This document shows positions 20,893-32,089 of a stretch of DNA of 64,000 nucleotides, piece by piece. Where the stretch lies: assembly GCF_004297405.1 (NCBI RefSeq), contig NZ_SCVC01000006.1, positions 496,001 through 560,000 on the forward strand, written 5' to 3'. Within the stretch, counting starts at the first letter, position 1. Every line of letters starts with the position of its first letter. The notes below the pieces were generated by a model that ran no database searches, was not told the DNA's origin, and was given only the letters and a program-made list of their open reading frames with translations. The stretch is from Reyranella sp. (GTDB taxonomy: Bacteria > Pseudomonadota > Alphaproteobacteria > Reyranellales > Reyranellaceae). Position numbers and translations under genes: made by a program.

Positions 20893-21945
20893 ATGGCGAA
20901 GCCGGCCACGAAGCCGAAAGTCGAATCACTTCCGGACAATGGGAAGCCGCCCTCGAAGTCATCGGGACCGGGCGACAACAGCGCGACCGCCGACGAGCTC
21001 AAGTCTTACTACAGGGAAATGCTGCTGATCCGCCGCTTCGAGGAGCGGGCCGGCCAGCTCTATGGCATGGGCCTCATCGGTGGCTTCTGCCATCTCTATA
21101 TCGGCCAGGAAGCCGTCGTCATCGGCATGCAAGCCAATGTCCACGAGGGTGACGCCGTCATCACCTCCTACCGCGATCACGGCCACATGCTGGCCTGCGG
21201 CATGGATCCCAAGGGCGTCATGGCCGAGCTGACAGGACGTAGTGGAGGCTACTCCAAGGGCAAGGGCGGCTCGATGCACATGTTCAGCCGCGAGAAGAAT
21301 TTCTACGGCGGCCACGGCATCGTCGGTGCCCAGGTGCCGATCGGCACGGGCCTGGCGTTCGCCCACAAGTACAATGGCAACAAGAACGTCTCCCTGACCT
21401 ATTTCGGTGACGGCAGTGCCAACCAGGGCCAGGTCTACGAGGCGATGAACATGGCGGCGCTGTGGAAGCTGCCGGTCGTCTACATCATCGAGAACAACCG
21501 CTACGGCATGGGTACCTCGGTCGAGCGCGCTTCGGCGACCACCGAGCTTTACCGCCACGGCGAGGCGTTCGGCATTCCGGGCGAGCGCGTCGACGGCATG
21601 GATGTGCTGGCGGTGCGGGAGGCCGGCGAGCGGGCGATGGAGTACGCGCGCAGCGGGCAGGGGCCGTACATCCTCGAGATGCAGACCTATCGTTATCGCG
21701 GCCATTCGATGAGCGACCCGGCCAAGTACCGGACCAAGGAAGAGGTCGACAAGTACCGCAACGAGCGCGATCCGATCGAGCACGTCCGCAAGCGCCTGAT
21801 CGACGGCAAGATGGCTGACGAAGCCGCGCTCAAGGTGGTCGATACGGAGATCCGAAAGATCGTGAACGACGCCGCTGAATTCGCCCAGCACAGCCCTGAG
21901 CCCGACCCGGCCGAGTTGTGGACCGACGTCCTGGTTGGAGCCTGA
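20893..21945 (+). CDS. pdhA: Pyruvate dehydrogenase E1 component, alpha subunit
   Basis: 350 residues, typical of alphaproteobacterial E1-alpha. It carries the thiamine-diphosphate motif [31 protein letters not shown] in pieces (GDGSANQGQ and IENN), the [15 protein letters not shown] segment and the [19 protein letters not shown] phosphorylation-loop equivalent. Decarboxylates pyruvate and passes the acetyl group to E2. GAGGGGGG upstream is a strong ribosome site. First gene of pdhA-pdhB-pdhC-lpd-lipA. Confidence 0.95.
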   Translation: MAKPATKPKVESLPDNGKPPSKSSGPGDNSATADELKSYYREMLLIRRFEERAGQLYGMGLIGGFCHLYIGQEAVVIGMQANVHEGDAVITSYRDHGHMLACGMDPKGVMAELTGRSGGYSKGKGGSMHMFSREKNFYGGHGIVGAQVPIGTGLAFAHKYNGNKNVSLTYFGDGSANQGQVYEAMNMAALWKLPVVYIIENNRYGMGTSVERASATTELYRHGEAFGIPGERVDGMDVLAVREAGERAMEYARSGQGPYILEMQTYRYRGHSMSDPAKYRTKEEVDKYRNERDPIEHVRKRLIDGKMADEAALKVVDTEIRKIVNDAAEFAQHSPEPDPAELWTDVLVGA

Positions 21946-21949
21946 TCCC

Positions 21950-23332
<1,383 letters not shown>

Positions 23333-23348
23333 CGCGGGGAGAGCAGGC

Positions 23349-24647
23349 ATGTCCATCAACATCCTGATGCCCGCGCTGTCGCCGACCATGACCGAAGGCA
23401 AGCTCGCCAAATGGCATGTGAAGGTGGGTGACGAGGTCAAGTCCGGTCAGGTGATCTGCGAGATCGAGACCGACAAGGCGACCATGGAAGTCGAGGCGGT
23501 CGACGAAGGCAAGATCGGCCAGATAGTCATCGCCGAGGGCGCCGAAGGCGTGAAGGTGAATGCCGTCATCGCCATCCTGCTGGAGGAAGGCGAAACGGAA
23601 GTCGCCAAGGGCGCGGCGCCCGCTGCCGCGCCTGCCGCTGCAGCACCGGCAGCTCAGGCTCCCGCCGCAAAGCTCGCGGCTCCTGCGCCGGCCGCAGCCC
23701 CTGCAGCTGTGCCAGCGCCAGCGGCTGCTCCTGCTGCATCGAGTGGCGGCGCCCGCATCTTCGCTTCGCCGCTGGCAAAGCGCATTGCCGCGGAGAAGGG
23801 CCTCAATCTCGCAGGCATCAAGGGCTCCGGCCCGAACGGCCGTATCGTCAAGGCCGACGTCGAGAATGCCAAGCCAGGCGCTGCGCCGGCTGCCGCTCCC
23901 GCGCCGCGGCCTGCTACTGCGCCGGCACCTTCCGGTGGGCAACCCGTGTTCGTGGCGCCAGGCGACAGCCGCGTGCCACATACGTCGGTTCGCAAGGTCA
24001 TCGCGCGGCGTATGCTCGAATCCAAGCAGACCGTGCCGCATTTCTATCTCACGGTCGAACTCGAGATCGACGCGCTGCTGGCGGCGCGCCAGGCCATCAA
24101 TGCCGTCACGGAGAAGAAGGGCGCCAAGGTCTCGGTCAACGACATGGTGATCAAGGCCTGCGCCAAGGCGCTGCGCGATCATCCCGAGTGCAACGCCTCG
24201 TGGACTGAAGACGAGATGATCCAGTACGGCGCGGTCGATATCTCCGTCGCCGTCGCCACGGACCGCGGCCTGATCACGCCCATCGTGCGCAATGCCGATA
24301 TGAAGGGCCTGGCGCAGATTGCGACCGAGATGAAAGACCTTGCTGCCCGCGCCAAGGTCGGCAAGCTCAAGCTCGACGAGTTCCAGGGTGGCGGCTTCAC
24401 GATCTCCAACCTGGGCATGTTCGGGGTCAAGGACTTCGCCGCCATCATCAATCCACCTCAGGCAATGATCCTGGCTGTCGGGGCGGGCGAGGAGCGGGCG
24501 GTCGTGCGCAAGGGACAGGTCGCCGTGCGCAACATGATGAACTGCACCCTGGCGGTCGACCATCGCGTCGTCGATGGCGCCATGGGGGCGCAATTCCTGC
24601 AAACCCTGCGGAGCTACATCGAGCAGCCCGCCGCGATGCTGGCCTAG
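23349..24647 (+). CDS. pdhC: Dihydrolipoamide acetyltransferase (E2)
   Basis: 432 residues: lipoyl domain (Lys43 in ETDKATME), Ala/Pro linker, peripheral-subunit-binding domain ([16 protein letters not shown] then [14 protein letters not shown], about 138-175), second linker, and catalytic domain ending with His405 and Asp409 in [14 protein letters not shown]. It transfers acetyl groups to CoA and forms the core of the complex. The lipoyl domain is nearly identical at DNA level to that of pdhB, pointing to duplication or gene conversion. Confidence 0.95.
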   Translation: MSINILMPALSPTMTEGKLAKWHVKVGDEVKSGQVICEIETDKATMEVEAVDEGKIGQIVIAEGAEGVKVNAVIAILLEEGETEVAKGAAPAAAPAAAAPAAQAPAAKLAAPAPAAAPAAVPAPAAAPAASSGGARIFASPLAKRIAAEKGLNLAGIKGSGPNGRIVKADVENAKPGAAPAAAPAPRPATAPAPSGGQPVFVAPGDSRVPHTSVRKVIARRMLESKQTVPHFYLTVELEIDALLAARQAINAVTEKKGAKVSVNDMVIKACAKALRDHPECNASWTEDEMIQYGAVDISVAVATDRGLITPIVRNADMKGLAQIATEMKDLAARAKVGKLKLDEFQGGGFTISNLGMFGVKDFAAIINPPQAMILAVGAGEERAVVRKGQVAVRNMMNCTLAVDHRVVDGAMGAQFLQTLRSYIEQPAAMLA

Positions 24648-24656
24648 GAGCAGATC

Positions 24657-26069
24657 ATGGCCGACACCAGCTTCGATATCATCGTCGTGGGCGGCGGACC
24701 GGGCGGCTATGTCGCCGCGATCCGCGCGGCCCAGCTCGGAATGAAGACGGCCGTCGTCGAGCGCGAGCACATGGGCGGCATCTGCCTCAACTGGGGCTGC
24801 ATCCCGACCAAGGCACTGCTGCGGACCTCGGAGGTCTTCGGCCTGATCAAGCACGCCGATTCGTTCGGCCTCTCGGTCAAGGACGTGTCGTTCGATCCCA
24901 AGAAGATCGTCGAGCGCTCGCGCAAGGTCGCGAACCAGCTCAGCAACGGCGTCAAAGGCCTGATGAAGAAGAACAAGATCACGGTCTTCGACGGCACGGC
25001 CAAGCTCGCCGGCAGCGAGGGCGGGCAGCGCAAGCTCGCCGTCGCGATGAACGACAAGAGCAATGTGACGCTCACCGCCAAGAACGTGATTCTCGCGACC
25101 GGCGCGCGGGCGCGCCAGCTTCCAGGCCTCGAATCCGACGGCAAGCTGGTGTGGAGCTACAAGGAAGCGATGGTGCCGCCGGAGTTCCCGAAGTCGCTCC
25201 TGGTGATCGGCTCTGGCGCGATCGGCATCGAGTTCGCGAGCTTCTACCGCACCATGGACGCCGAGGTGACTGTGGCTGAGGTGATGGACCGTGTCCTGCC
25301 GGTCGAAGACGAAGAAGTGTCGGCCTTCGCCAAGCGGGCGTTCGAGAAGCAGGGCATGAAGATCCTGACCAGCGCCACCGTGTCGAACCTGAAGAAGGGC
25401 ACCAACAACGTCACGGCTACGATCACCACGGGTGGCAAGAGCCAGGAGATCACCGTCGATCGCGTCATCAGCGCCGTCGGCATCGTGGGCAATGTCGAGA
25501 ACCTGGACCTCGAAGGCACCAAGGTGAAGGTCGAGAAGACCCATATCGTGATCGACCAATGGGGCTTCACGGGCGAGCCGGGCGTCTACGCGATCGGCGA
25601 CGTGGCCGGGCCGCCGTGGCTCGCGCACAAGGCGATGCACGAGGGTGTGCTGGTCGTCGAGAAGATCGCCGGTGTGAAGGGCGTACACCCGATGAAGACC
25701 GAGAACATCCCGGGCTGCACATACTGCCAGCCGCAGGTGGCGAGCATCGGGCTCACCGAGGCTGCGGCCAAGGCCAAGGGCCTGCAGCTCAAGATCGGCA
25801 AGTTTCCTTTCATCGGTAACGGCAAGGCGATCGCGCTGGGTGAACCCGAGGGTTTCATCAAGACGATCTTCGACGCCAAGACCGGCGAGCTTCTGGGGGC
25901 GCACATGATCGGCGCCGAGGTGACCGAGCTGATCCAGGGCTACAGTGTCGCCAAGACGCTGGAGACGACCGAGGCCGAGCTCATGGCGACGGTGTTCCCG
26001 CACCCCACGCTGTCGGAGATGATGCATGAGTCGGTACTGGCGGCCTACGGCCGGACGCTCCATATCTAG
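24657..26069 (+). CDS. lpdA: Dihydrolipoamide dehydrogenase (E3)
   Basis: 470 residues. FAD-binding GGGPGGYVAA at the N-terminus, redox disulfide Cys43/Cys48 in GGICLNWGCIPTKAL, NAD-binding GSGAIGIEFASFY, GDVAGPPWLAHKA, and the catalytic HPTLSEMMHE near the C-terminus. It reoxidises dihydrolipoyl groups of E2 with NAD+. It starts 9 bases after pdhC. Confidence 0.95.
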   Translation: MADTSFDIIVVGGGPGGYVAAIRAAQLGMKTAVVEREHMGGICLNWGCIPTKALLRTSEVFGLIKHADSFGLSVKDVSFDPKKIVERSRKVANQLSNGVKGLMKKNKITVFDGTAKLAGSEGGQRKLAVAMNDKSNVTLTAKNVILATGARARQLPGLESDGKLVWSYKEAMVPPEFPKSLLVIGSGAIGIEFASFYRTMDAEVTVAEVMDRVLPVEDEEVSAFAKRAFEKQGMKILTSATVSNLKKGTNNVTATITTGGKSQEITVDRVISAVGIVGNVENLDLEGTKVKVEKTHIVIDQWGFTGEPGVYAIGDVAGPPWLAHKAMHEGVLVVEKIAGVKGVHPMKTENIPGCTYCQPQVASIGLTEAAAKAKGLQLKIGKFPFIGNGKAIALGEPEGFIKTIFDAKTGELLGAHMIGAEVTELIQGYSVAKTLETTEAELMATVFPHPTLSEMMHESVLAAYGRTLHI

Positions 26070-26075
26070 GCCGTC

Positions 26076-27035
26076 ATGGACGGGACCCTCGACAAACTTT
26101 CGCTGAGCCGCGCCGAGCGCCACCCCGAGAAGGCGCACCGGCCGGACAATCCGATTCCGCGCAAGCCGGATTGGATCAGGGTGCGTGCACCGAATTCTCC
26201 GGAGTACGCTGAGACCAAGAAGCTGATGCGCCAGTACGGTCTTTCGACCGTCTGCGAAGAGGCCGCCTGCCCGAACATCGGCGAGTGCTGGAAGCAGAAG
26301 CACGCGACTTTCATGATCATGGGCGAGACCTGCACGCGGGCTTGCGCCTTCTGCAATGTCGCCACGGGCAAGCCGGGTGCACTGAATCCGCATGAACCCG
26401 CCAACGTCGCCGAGGCCGTCGGCAAGCTCGGCCTTGGCCATGTCGTGGTGACTTCGGTCGATCGCGACGATCTGGACGACGGCGGAGCAGGGCACTTTGC
26501 GGAAGTGATCACCGCCCTCCACAAGTCGGCACCCAACACCACGGTCGAGATCCTGACACCGGACTTCATGCGCAAACCCGGCGCCATCGAGACGGTCGTT
26601 GCGGCGCGGCCTGACGTCTTCAACCACAACCTCGAGACGGTGCCGCGGCTCTATCCGACGATCCGGCCGGGCGCCCGCTACTTCACCTCGCTGCGCCTTC
26701 TCGCGCGGGTGAAGGAGATCGATCCTTCGATGTTCACCAAGTCGGGCCTGATGGTCGGACTGGGAGAGACGCGCGAGGAGATCCTCCAGGTGATGGACGA
26801 TCTGCGTGCCGCGGACGTCGATTTCCTGACGGTGGGCCAGTATCTGCAGCCAACGCCCAAGCATGCCGCCCTGGATCGTTTCTGGACGCCGGCCGAGTTC
26901 GACGAGCTCGCGAAGCTCGCCCGCGCCAAAGGGTTCCTGATGGTGTCGGCCTCGCCACTGACGCGCTCCAGCTATCATGCGGGCGACGATTTCGCGCGGC
27001 TGCGGGCGGCGCGTACGGCTCAGCTGGGACGCTGA
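26076..27035 (+). CDS. lipA: Lipoyl synthase
   Basis: 319 residues, radical SAM. The auxiliary cluster ligands are Cys60, Cys65 and Cys71 ([12 protein letters not shown]); the radical SAM cluster is Cys86, Cys90 and Cys93 (CTRACAFC); the C-terminal RSSYHA provides the serine ligand. It inserts two sulfurs into octanoyl groups on E2 and related lipoyl domains, including the two lipoyl proteins encoded just upstream. It begins 6 bases after lpdA. Confidence 0.95.
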   Translation: MDGTLDKLSLSRAERHPEKAHRPDNPIPRKPDWIRVRAPNSPEYAETKKLMRQYGLSTVCEEAACPNIGECWKQKHATFMIMGETCTRACAFCNVATGKPGALNPHEPANVAEAVGKLGLGHVVVTSVDRDDLDDGGAGHFAEVITALHKSAPNTTVEILTPDFMRKPGAIETVVAARPDVFNHNLETVPRLYPTIRPGARYFTSLRLLARVKEIDPSMFTKSGLMVGLGETREEILQVMDDLRAADVDFLTVGQYLQPTPKHAALDRFWTPAEFDELAKLARAKGFLMVSASPLTRSSYHAGDDFARLRAARTAQLGR

Positions 27036-27042
27036 CCGGCCC

Positions 27043-27513
27043 TTGTCGACCCGTCACGCCGAACGCCGCGTCGTCGGCTACCCGCCGCATCAGCTCTATG
27101 AGCTGGTGGCCGACGTTGCACGTTACCCCGAGTTCCTGCCCTGGTGTCACGCCGCGCGTATCCGCCGCCAGGAGAGCCCGACGATCGAGATCGCCGAGCT
27201 GGCGATTGGCTTCGGTCCCTTCCATGAAAAGTTCGTGTCGCGGGTGGTGCGCACGCCGGACGATCCCGGTGGACCACGTATCGAGACGACCGGCATCGAG
27301 GGACCATTCCGGCTGCTGAAAAGCCGCTGGGTGTTCCAGCCACATGCCGAAGGCACGCTGATTGATTTCGAGCTGGAGTTCGATTTCCGCTCGCTGATCC
27401 TGCAGAAGACGGTGCAGCTCCTGTTCGCCGAGGCCGTACGCCGCATGGTCTCGGCCTTCGAGGCAAGAGCCAGGAAGCTCTACGGAAACGCCAGCGCGCT
27501 TCCGGTTAGCTAA
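27043..27513 (+). CDS. Coq10/RatA-like START-domain protein
   Basis: 156 residues if the TTG at 27043 (8 bases after the lipA stop) is the start. VVGYPPHQLYELVADVARYPEFLPWCHAARI is the N-terminal Coq10/polyketide-cyclase hallmark, continued by FEARARKLYG at the end. These proteins bind ubiquinone or another lipid and support respiratory electron transfer; database names include RatA toxin, which is not implied here. The stop overlaps the convergent permease gene by 4 bases. Confidence 0.82.
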   Translation: MSTRHAERRVVGYPPHQLYELVADVARYPEFLPWCHAARIRRQESPTIEIAELAIGFGPFHEKFVSRVVRTPDDPGGPRIETTGIEGPFRLLKSRWVFQPHAEGTLIDFELEFDFRSLILQKTVQLLFAEAVRRMVSAFEARARKLYGNASALPVS

Positions 27514-28718
27514 GCCGTTTCTCTTCTCATTGTTCTCGAGGTCATGCGTTGCGGCCGGCGTGGACTCGGACGGAGCGGAACCGATGCGAGCGGCGGTTTC
27601 ACTGCGAGCCGTTCGCTCACCGGCCGATCGTCCGATAGCAACACCTCCAGCCACCGCAATGATGGCAAATGCGCCGCGATTGTGCTGAGAAGAATCAAGA
27701 GTGGTACGGCCACGATGGCACCGACGGCTCCCCACATCCATCCGAGCAGCGCCACGCCTGCGAAGACGGCCACGGCGTTGAGTGCACAGCGCCTGCTGAC
27801 CAAGGCAGGGGTAATAAGTTGTGATTCGATGAAGTGAATGACCGCCAAAGATAACGGCGCGGCTACCATGGACCCCCAATCCTCGTAAGTCAGGAGCGCG
27901 ACAATGGCGACGATACCGATTGCGACGGGTGGGCCGATGAAGGGTATGAACGAGGCAACCCCCATCAATACCCCCCACAACAGTGCATTGGGAAAGCCTA
28001 GCAGCATCAGTGCTGCCGTCGAAATCGCCGCAACAACGGAATAGATGACGACCAGCGCGAACAGGTAGTGGCCGACGCGCTCGTTGATGTCGCGCATGAT
28101 CCGCGCCAGCCGCACGCGCGTGGAAAAGGTCGCGGCAATCCGCAGGATCTGCCGGCGATGATCGTTGCGATGGGCCAGCAACATGAACGCCAGCACGGCA
28201 GCGTATCCGACCTGCAGCAGAATTGCGGGCGTGGTCTTGGCAAGCTCGCTCAATAGGGATTGGTCGCGCACGACGACTTTTTCTGGCGGCTGCGGCGTGG
28301 TGGCAGGGCCGGTCGTCGCCTGCTCGACCCGTTCGGAGACTCGTTTCACGATCGCCAGCGATCTATGCAGTCCTTCGAGCTTGCGCTCCAAGTTATAGGC
28401 AAGGAAGGGGGCCTGCTCGGCCCAGCTCGTCACCGCCGGCGCCGCCACGACGAGCAAACCGGCCGTGACTATAGCCAACAGAGATACCGATGCCGCGGCC
28501 GCTCCCATGACCGGAACCCGCAGGCGCTCGAACGTGTTGGCGACCGGCGTCAAAATCAGGGCCAGCACGATCGCAGCGGCAGTTGGAATCAGGAAATCTC
28601 GCGCCAGCCACGCCACGACACCAACAGCGCATACCGCCAGCAGGATGAGCGGACGACGGATCGCCGATCCACCGCGCACATGGACGGTTGGCACGGGCAA
28701 ATCTGATTGTTCGGACAC
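27510..28718 (-). CDS. AI-2E-family transporter (PerM/YdiK-like permease)
   Basis: 402 residues with about eight membrane helices in the usual arrangement: paired N-terminal helices (LILLAVCAVGVVAWLARDFL and TAAAIVLALILTPV), an extracytoplasmic coiled region (residues 105-165) and the C-terminal signature GVLMGVASFIPFIGPPVAI followed by VIHFIESQLITPALVS. The family name derives from an E. coli autoinducer-2 exporter, but members export diverse substrates or ions. The C-terminal 30 residues are basic and disordered. Confidence 0.85.
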   Translation of the reverse strand: MSEQSDLPVPTVHVRGGSAIRRPLILLAVCAVGVVAWLARDFLIPTAAAIVLALILTPVANTFERLRVPVMGAAAASVSLLAIVTAGLLVVAAPAVTSWAEQAPFLAYNLERKLEGLHRSLAIVKRVSERVEQATTGPATTPQPPEKVVVRDQSLLSELAKTTPAILLQVGYAAVLAFMLLAHRNDHRRQILRIAATFSTRVRLARIMRDINERVGHYLFALVVIYSVVAAISTAALMLLGFPNALLWGVLMGVASFIPFIGPPVAIGIVAIVALLTYEDWGSMVAAPLSLAVIHFIESQLITPALVSRRCALNAVAVFAGVALLGWMWGAVGAIVAVPLLILLSTIAAHLPSLRWLEVLLSDDRPVSERLAVKPPLASVPLRPSPRRPQRMTSRTMRRETA

Positions 28719-28903
28719 CGAAGGCCTCTCTGATCGGCATCAACGTCGACACTCTCGATCGGTTGCTCCTGCTGGATCTTCCTTGAGGAACGAATGACCT
28801 GGGAGAACAACTTTTGCGCCATTGCGGCAACGCGGAGGCAGGGGGTGACGTTCAACCAGCAGTCCGCACGCGCGGACGATCACCAACAATCAAGGAGGTT
28901 CTC

Positions 28904-29269
28904 ATGGCGGACGTCACTTCCATCACATCCGGTACACTGATCGCGGCCGAACGGGTCAACGGCACGAACGTCTACAACCCTGCTGGAGAAAAGCTCGGCA
29001 GCGTCGAGGACATCATGCTCGACAAAGTGAGCGGCCACGCGATCTACGCCATCATGTCGTTCGGCGGGTTTCTCGGCATGGGCGAGAAGCATCACCCGCT
29101 TCCCTGGTCCAGCCTGAAGTACGACACGAGCAAGGAAGGCTACGTCGTCGACCTCGACAAGAAGCAGCTGGAAGGCGCCCCGAGCTACGATGATCGCGAT
29201 TTTCGGTGGACGCCGGATTACGGCCGCGAGGTCGATAAATACTACGGCGCACCGACCTACTGGACCTAA
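28904..29269 (+). CDS. PRC-barrel domain protein
   Basis: 121 residues from ATG 28904 (AAGGAGG eight bases upstream). The PRC-barrel is recognisable from GTNVYNPAGEKLGSVEDIMLD, HAIYAIMSFGGFLGMGEK and PLPWSSLKYD; the tail is YDDRDFRWTPDYGREVDKYYG. Such small proteins are abundant in alphaproteobacteria and are often part of stress regulons. It is divergent from the permease gene. Function unknown beyond the fold. Confidence 0.85.
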   Translation: MADVTSITSGTLIAAERVNGTNVYNPAGEKLGSVEDIMLDKVSGHAIYAIMSFGGFLGMGEKHHPLPWSSLKYDTSKEGYVVDLDKKQLEGAPSYDDRDFRWTPDYGREVDKYYGAPTYWT

Positions 29270-29300
29270 GAGAGTCCTCAAAGATTAGAGATTACATAGG

Positions 29301-29322
29301 GCCGGCCCCATCTGGGGCCGGC
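29301..29322. terminator. Perfect hairpin between convergent genes, probable bidirectional terminator
   Basis: GCCGGCCCCA and TGGGGCCGGC form a 10-bp stem with a 2-base centre, 31 bases after the PRC-barrel stop. A second hairpin lies at 29339-29365 (GGAGGCAGC and GCTGCCTCC, 9 bp, 9-base loop), just past the lipoprotein stop on the other strand. Neither has a T-run. Confidence 0.5.
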
Positions 29323-29375
29323 AGGGATAGCTGATTATGGAGGCAGCAGCGGAGCCGCTGCCTCCTCGTAGCCGA

Positions 29376-29561
29376 CTACCGCACAGGAGTCGTGACGGTT
29401 GTCGTCGTAGTCGATGTCGGCGGCGTGTACGGGTCGCTATAGACGGTCGTCGTACGCTGGGTTGTCGGAGGAGGCGTGGGTCTTTCCACCGTCTCGCTCC
29501 GGAAAGAGCAACCCGCCGCCATAATGGCCGTGCCGAGCGCAAGGAACGTCGCAATCTTCAT
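29376..29561 (-). CDS. Small lipoprotein
   Basis: 61 residues from ATG 29561 (AGGGAG nine bases upstream). The signal ends in a lipobox-like MAAGC, so the mature protein starts with a diacylated Cys; the rest is a Thr/Pro-rich, probably disordered tail. A perfect EcfG-type promoter lies upstream, so it is likely a general-stress-response gene. It converges with the PRC-barrel gene. Confidence 0.65.
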   Translation of the reverse strand: MKIATFLALGTAIMAAGCSFRSETVERPTPPPTTQRTTTVYSDPYTPPTSTTTTTVTTPVR

Positions 29562-29589
29562 GATCGGTCTCCCTATTGAGTTAGGGATA

Positions 29590-29615
29590 AACGTTCCCGC
29601 TACATGCGCAGTTCC
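29590..29615 (-). promoter_or_regulatory. EcfG (general stress sigma factor) type promoter of the small lipoprotein gene
   Basis: Read on the minus strand: GGAAC at 29615-29611, a 17-base spacer, then CGTT at 29593-29590. This is the exact alphaproteobacterial EcfG consensus (GGAAC, 16-17 bases, CGTT). The -10 lies 28 bases before the lipoprotein ATG at 29561. Confidence 0.6.
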
Positions 29616-29788
29616 CACACGTCCATTTCTTATGTTGACCACCAAACCTTCCGCCCGGAAGGCATTGATGGCCTGGGACCAGTCAAATCGTTGCCATAGT
29701 GCAACGTGCGGCAGAGGAGTCCGTTGGCCGGCATATCCCGTTTCGGGCGCTGCCCAATCCTAGCCAACCATTGCAAATGGAGTAGCCA

Positions 29789-30337
29789 ATGCCACGCCGC
29801 GCGCCAGCCGACGCAATCGCCTTGCTGAAGGCGGATCACCGGAAGGTCGAGGACCTCTTCGAGAAGTTTCAGCACGCCCGTGAAGAGGATCGCAAGATTG
29901 CCTTGGTACACGAGATTTGTACCGAGCTGACGATCCATACGACGATCGAGGAGGAAATCTTCTATCCAGCGTGCAAGGGCAAGATAAAGGACGAGGACCT
30001 TCTCGACGAAGGCTATGTCGAGCACGATGGTGCCAAGGTTTTGGTCGCCGAACTGCTCGATGGCTCACCGTCCGATGAGTTCTACGATGCCAAGGTCACG
30101 GTGCTGTCGGAGATGATCAAGCATCACGTCAAGGAGGAGGAAAAGCGCTCTGAAGGTATGTTTGCTCAGGCGCGGGAAGCGGGCCTCGACATGAGCGCTC
30201 TATGCGAAAAACTGATGGCGCGTAAGGAGGAGCTGAAGGCCAAGTTCGAGAACGGGGCGAAGCTGCCGCCGCCGCAAACCCGCACCTATACCGGCCACAA
30301 GCTGGAACAGAGTCATCCGGTCCAGGCTGCTGCCTAG
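29789..30337 (+). CDS. Hemerythrin HHE cation-binding domain protein
   Basis: 182 residues. The repeated four-helix ligand pattern is visible: LKADHRKVEDLF, IHTTIEEEIFYPA, YVEHDGAK and IKHHVKEEEKRSEGMF supply His and Glu ligands for a di-iron site. These proteins bind O2 or NO, or protect iron and respond to stress. The C-terminal 35 residues are Pro/Lys-rich and outside the domain. It is convergent with pncC and their ends overlap by 4 bases. Confidence 0.85.
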   Translation: MPRRAPADAIALLKADHRKVEDLFEKFQHAREEDRKIALVHEICTELTIHTTIEEEIFYPACKGKIKDEDLLDEGYVEHDGAKVLVAELLDGSPSDEFYDAKVTVLSEMIKHHVKEEEKRSEGMFAQAREAGLDMSALCEKLMARKEELKAKFENGAKLPPPQTRTYTGHKLEQSHPVQAAA

Positions 30338-30825
30338 CCTTCGACCAGCGACGCCAGCATCGTGAGTCCCGTAAGTACGGAGACACGGCGGATGCCATCG
30401 CGATCGCCGGGAAACACGTGACGTTCGCTGACCGGCTCCTGGCCCTGGCGAGCGGCACCGAAGTGCACGAGCCCGACGGGCTTCTCGGATGAGCCGCCAC
30501 CGGGACCTGCGACACCGGTTACGGAGATGGCGAGTTGAGCATTGGAGCGGGCGAGGGCGCCTGCCGCCATGGCGCGTGCCACGGGATCGCTGACGGCGCC
30601 ATGGCCTAGGATCGCATCCCAGGGCACGCCCAGCATCTCGCGCTTGGCTTCGTTGGAATAGGTGATGAAGGCGCGGTCCACGACATCGGAGGAGCCGGCG
30701 ATTGCCGTCAGCGTCGCCGCGATCAATCCGCCCGTGCAGGACTCGGCCGTCACCACCTTGAGCCCGCGCTTGCGGCAGGCGAACAGGACGCGCTCCGCTG
30801 CATCCCTCATTTCATGATCGAACAT
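30334..30825 (-). CDS. pncC: CinA C-terminal-domain nicotinamide-nucleotide amidohydrolase
   Basis: 163 residues consisting of the CinA C-terminal domain only. The active-site TAESCTGGLIAATLT, YSNEAKREMLGV, and SVTGVAGPGGGS are all present. It deamidates NMN to nicotinate mononucleotide for NAD recycling. It starts 8 bases after ispDF and is likely co-transcribed with it. Confidence 0.9.
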   Translation of the reverse strand: MFDHEMRDAAERVLFACRKRGLKVVTAESCTGGLIAATLTAIAGSSDVVDRAFITYSNEAKREMLGVPWDAILGHGAVSDPVARAMAAGALARSNAQLAISVTGVAGPGGGSSEKPVGLVHFGAARQGQEPVSERHVFPGDRDGIRRVSVLTGLTMLASLVEG

Positions 30826-30833
30826 GCGTGCCT

Positions 30834-31997
30834 CTAGCTCCTCGGGAGTTCGACGGTGGCGACCGCTTGGGCCGCAATGCCTTCGCGGCGGCCGGTGAAG
30901 CCAAGACCCTCGGTCGTCGTCGCCTTCACGCTCACCCGATCCTCGGCGATGCCGGCGATGTCCGCGATGCTGCGGGCCATCGCCGTGCGATGCGGGCCGA
31001 CCTTGGGCGCTTCACAGACGATGGTGACGTCGAGATGGACGATGCGTCCTCCCCGTGCCGTGACCAACTCGACAGCGTGGCGGAGGAAGCGGTCCGAAGA
31101 GGCACCGCGCCATTGCGGATCGGAGGGGGGGAAATGCTTGCCGATATCGCCGGCGCCGATGGTTCCCAGCACCGCATCGGTCAGGGCGTGCAGCACTACG
31201 TCGGCATCGGAGTGACCGGCCAGCGCCTGGCTATGGGGGACGGCGATCCCTCCCAGCATGACGGCACTGCCGGCTGCGAAACCATGAACGTCAAAACCGA
31301 AGGCGGTGCGGGTCTCCATGGCGGCGGAGTGTAGATCATCTGCCGTCGTGATCTTGCGATTATCCTCGCTGCCCGCGACCATCACGACCTTGAGGCCCGC
31401 GCGCTCGGCCACAGCGGCATCGTCGGTGAGGGCCGTCGCTTCGGCTTCACCAAGGGACGCCGCGGCACGGTGTGCGGCCAGCAGCTTGGCGAAGTGGAAC
31501 ACCTGGGGTGTCTGGGCGCGCCAGAGGTCGCGACGTGGCACCGTCTCCACGACGGCGCCGCCGTCACCCACGCGCTTCAGCGTATCGGCGAGCGGCACCC
31601 CCAGAACGGCACCATCGATTCCCGGGGCTCCAACGGCCTCCAGGCAGGCAGCGATTTCGGCGGCGCGAACGAACGGCCGTGCAGCATCATGGATCGCTAC
31701 CAGGTCGGGTGGGTCGGCTGCCAGGGCCTCCAGCCCTTGAAGGACGGATTGCTGCCGGCTGGCCCCGCCCGGCACGGGGGGTGGCAGATCGAGCCCCGTG
31801 GTGGCTTTGTCGTAGTGGGCATCGTCACCGGGGCTGATGACCACCCGCAGCCCGCTAACGCCAGGAACGTCTCGGAAGGCGAGCAGGGTCCAGCGGAGGA
31901 CGGGCTGGCCGTCCAGGAGGGCATATTGCTTGGGCAGAGGGCCACCAAAGCGGCTTCCCCGGCCGGCAGCGACAATCAGGGCTACGCAGGTGGGCAC
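30834..31997 (-). CDS. ispDF: Bifunctional IspD/IspF (MEP isoprenoid pathway)
   Basis: About 387 residues from GTG 31997, which places the CTP-binding ALIVAAGRGSRFGGPLPKQY close to the N-terminus; a much longer frame reaches 32102 but would cover the dusB control region. IspD ends near residue 230 (VMVAGSEDNRKITTADDL). IspF follows with DVHGFAAG, HSDADVVLHALTDA and VKATTTEGLGFTGR, containing the zinc and CDP-binding residues. It performs the third and fifth steps of the methylerythritol phosphate pathway. Fusion is common in alpha- and epsilonproteobacteria. Confidence 0.93.
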   Translation of the reverse strand: MPTCVALIVAAGRGSRFGGPLPKQYALLDGQPVLRWTLLAFRDVPGVSGLRVVISPGDDAHYDKATTGLDLPPPVPGGASRQQSVLQGLEALAADPPDLVAIHDAARPFVRAAEIAACLEAVGAPGIDGAVLGVPLADTLKRVGDGGAVVETVPRRDLWRAQTPQVFHFAKLLAAHRAAASLGEAEATALTDDAAVAERAGLKVVMVAGSEDNRKITTADDLHSAAMETRTAFGFDVHGFAAGSAVMLGGIAVPHSQALAGHSDADVVLHALTDAVLGTIGAGDIGKHFPPSDPQWRGASSDRFLRHAVELVTARGGRIVHLDVTIVCEAPKVGPHRTAMARSIADIAGIAEDRVSVKATTTEGLGFTGRREGIAAQAVATVELPRS

Positions 31998-32089
31998 GGA
32001 CCTAAATAACACGGGCAGAGAGGTGTCCACGTCGAGACTTTCGCAGCCCTTGCGCCGGTCGGTGGGACCCGCTATTGCTCGCCCAATTA

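Noticed and set aside
29337..29579. Plus-strand Arg-rich frame over the lipoprotein gene
   Set aside because: The minus strand has a lipobox, a ribosome site and an EcfG promoter; the plus frame has none of these.
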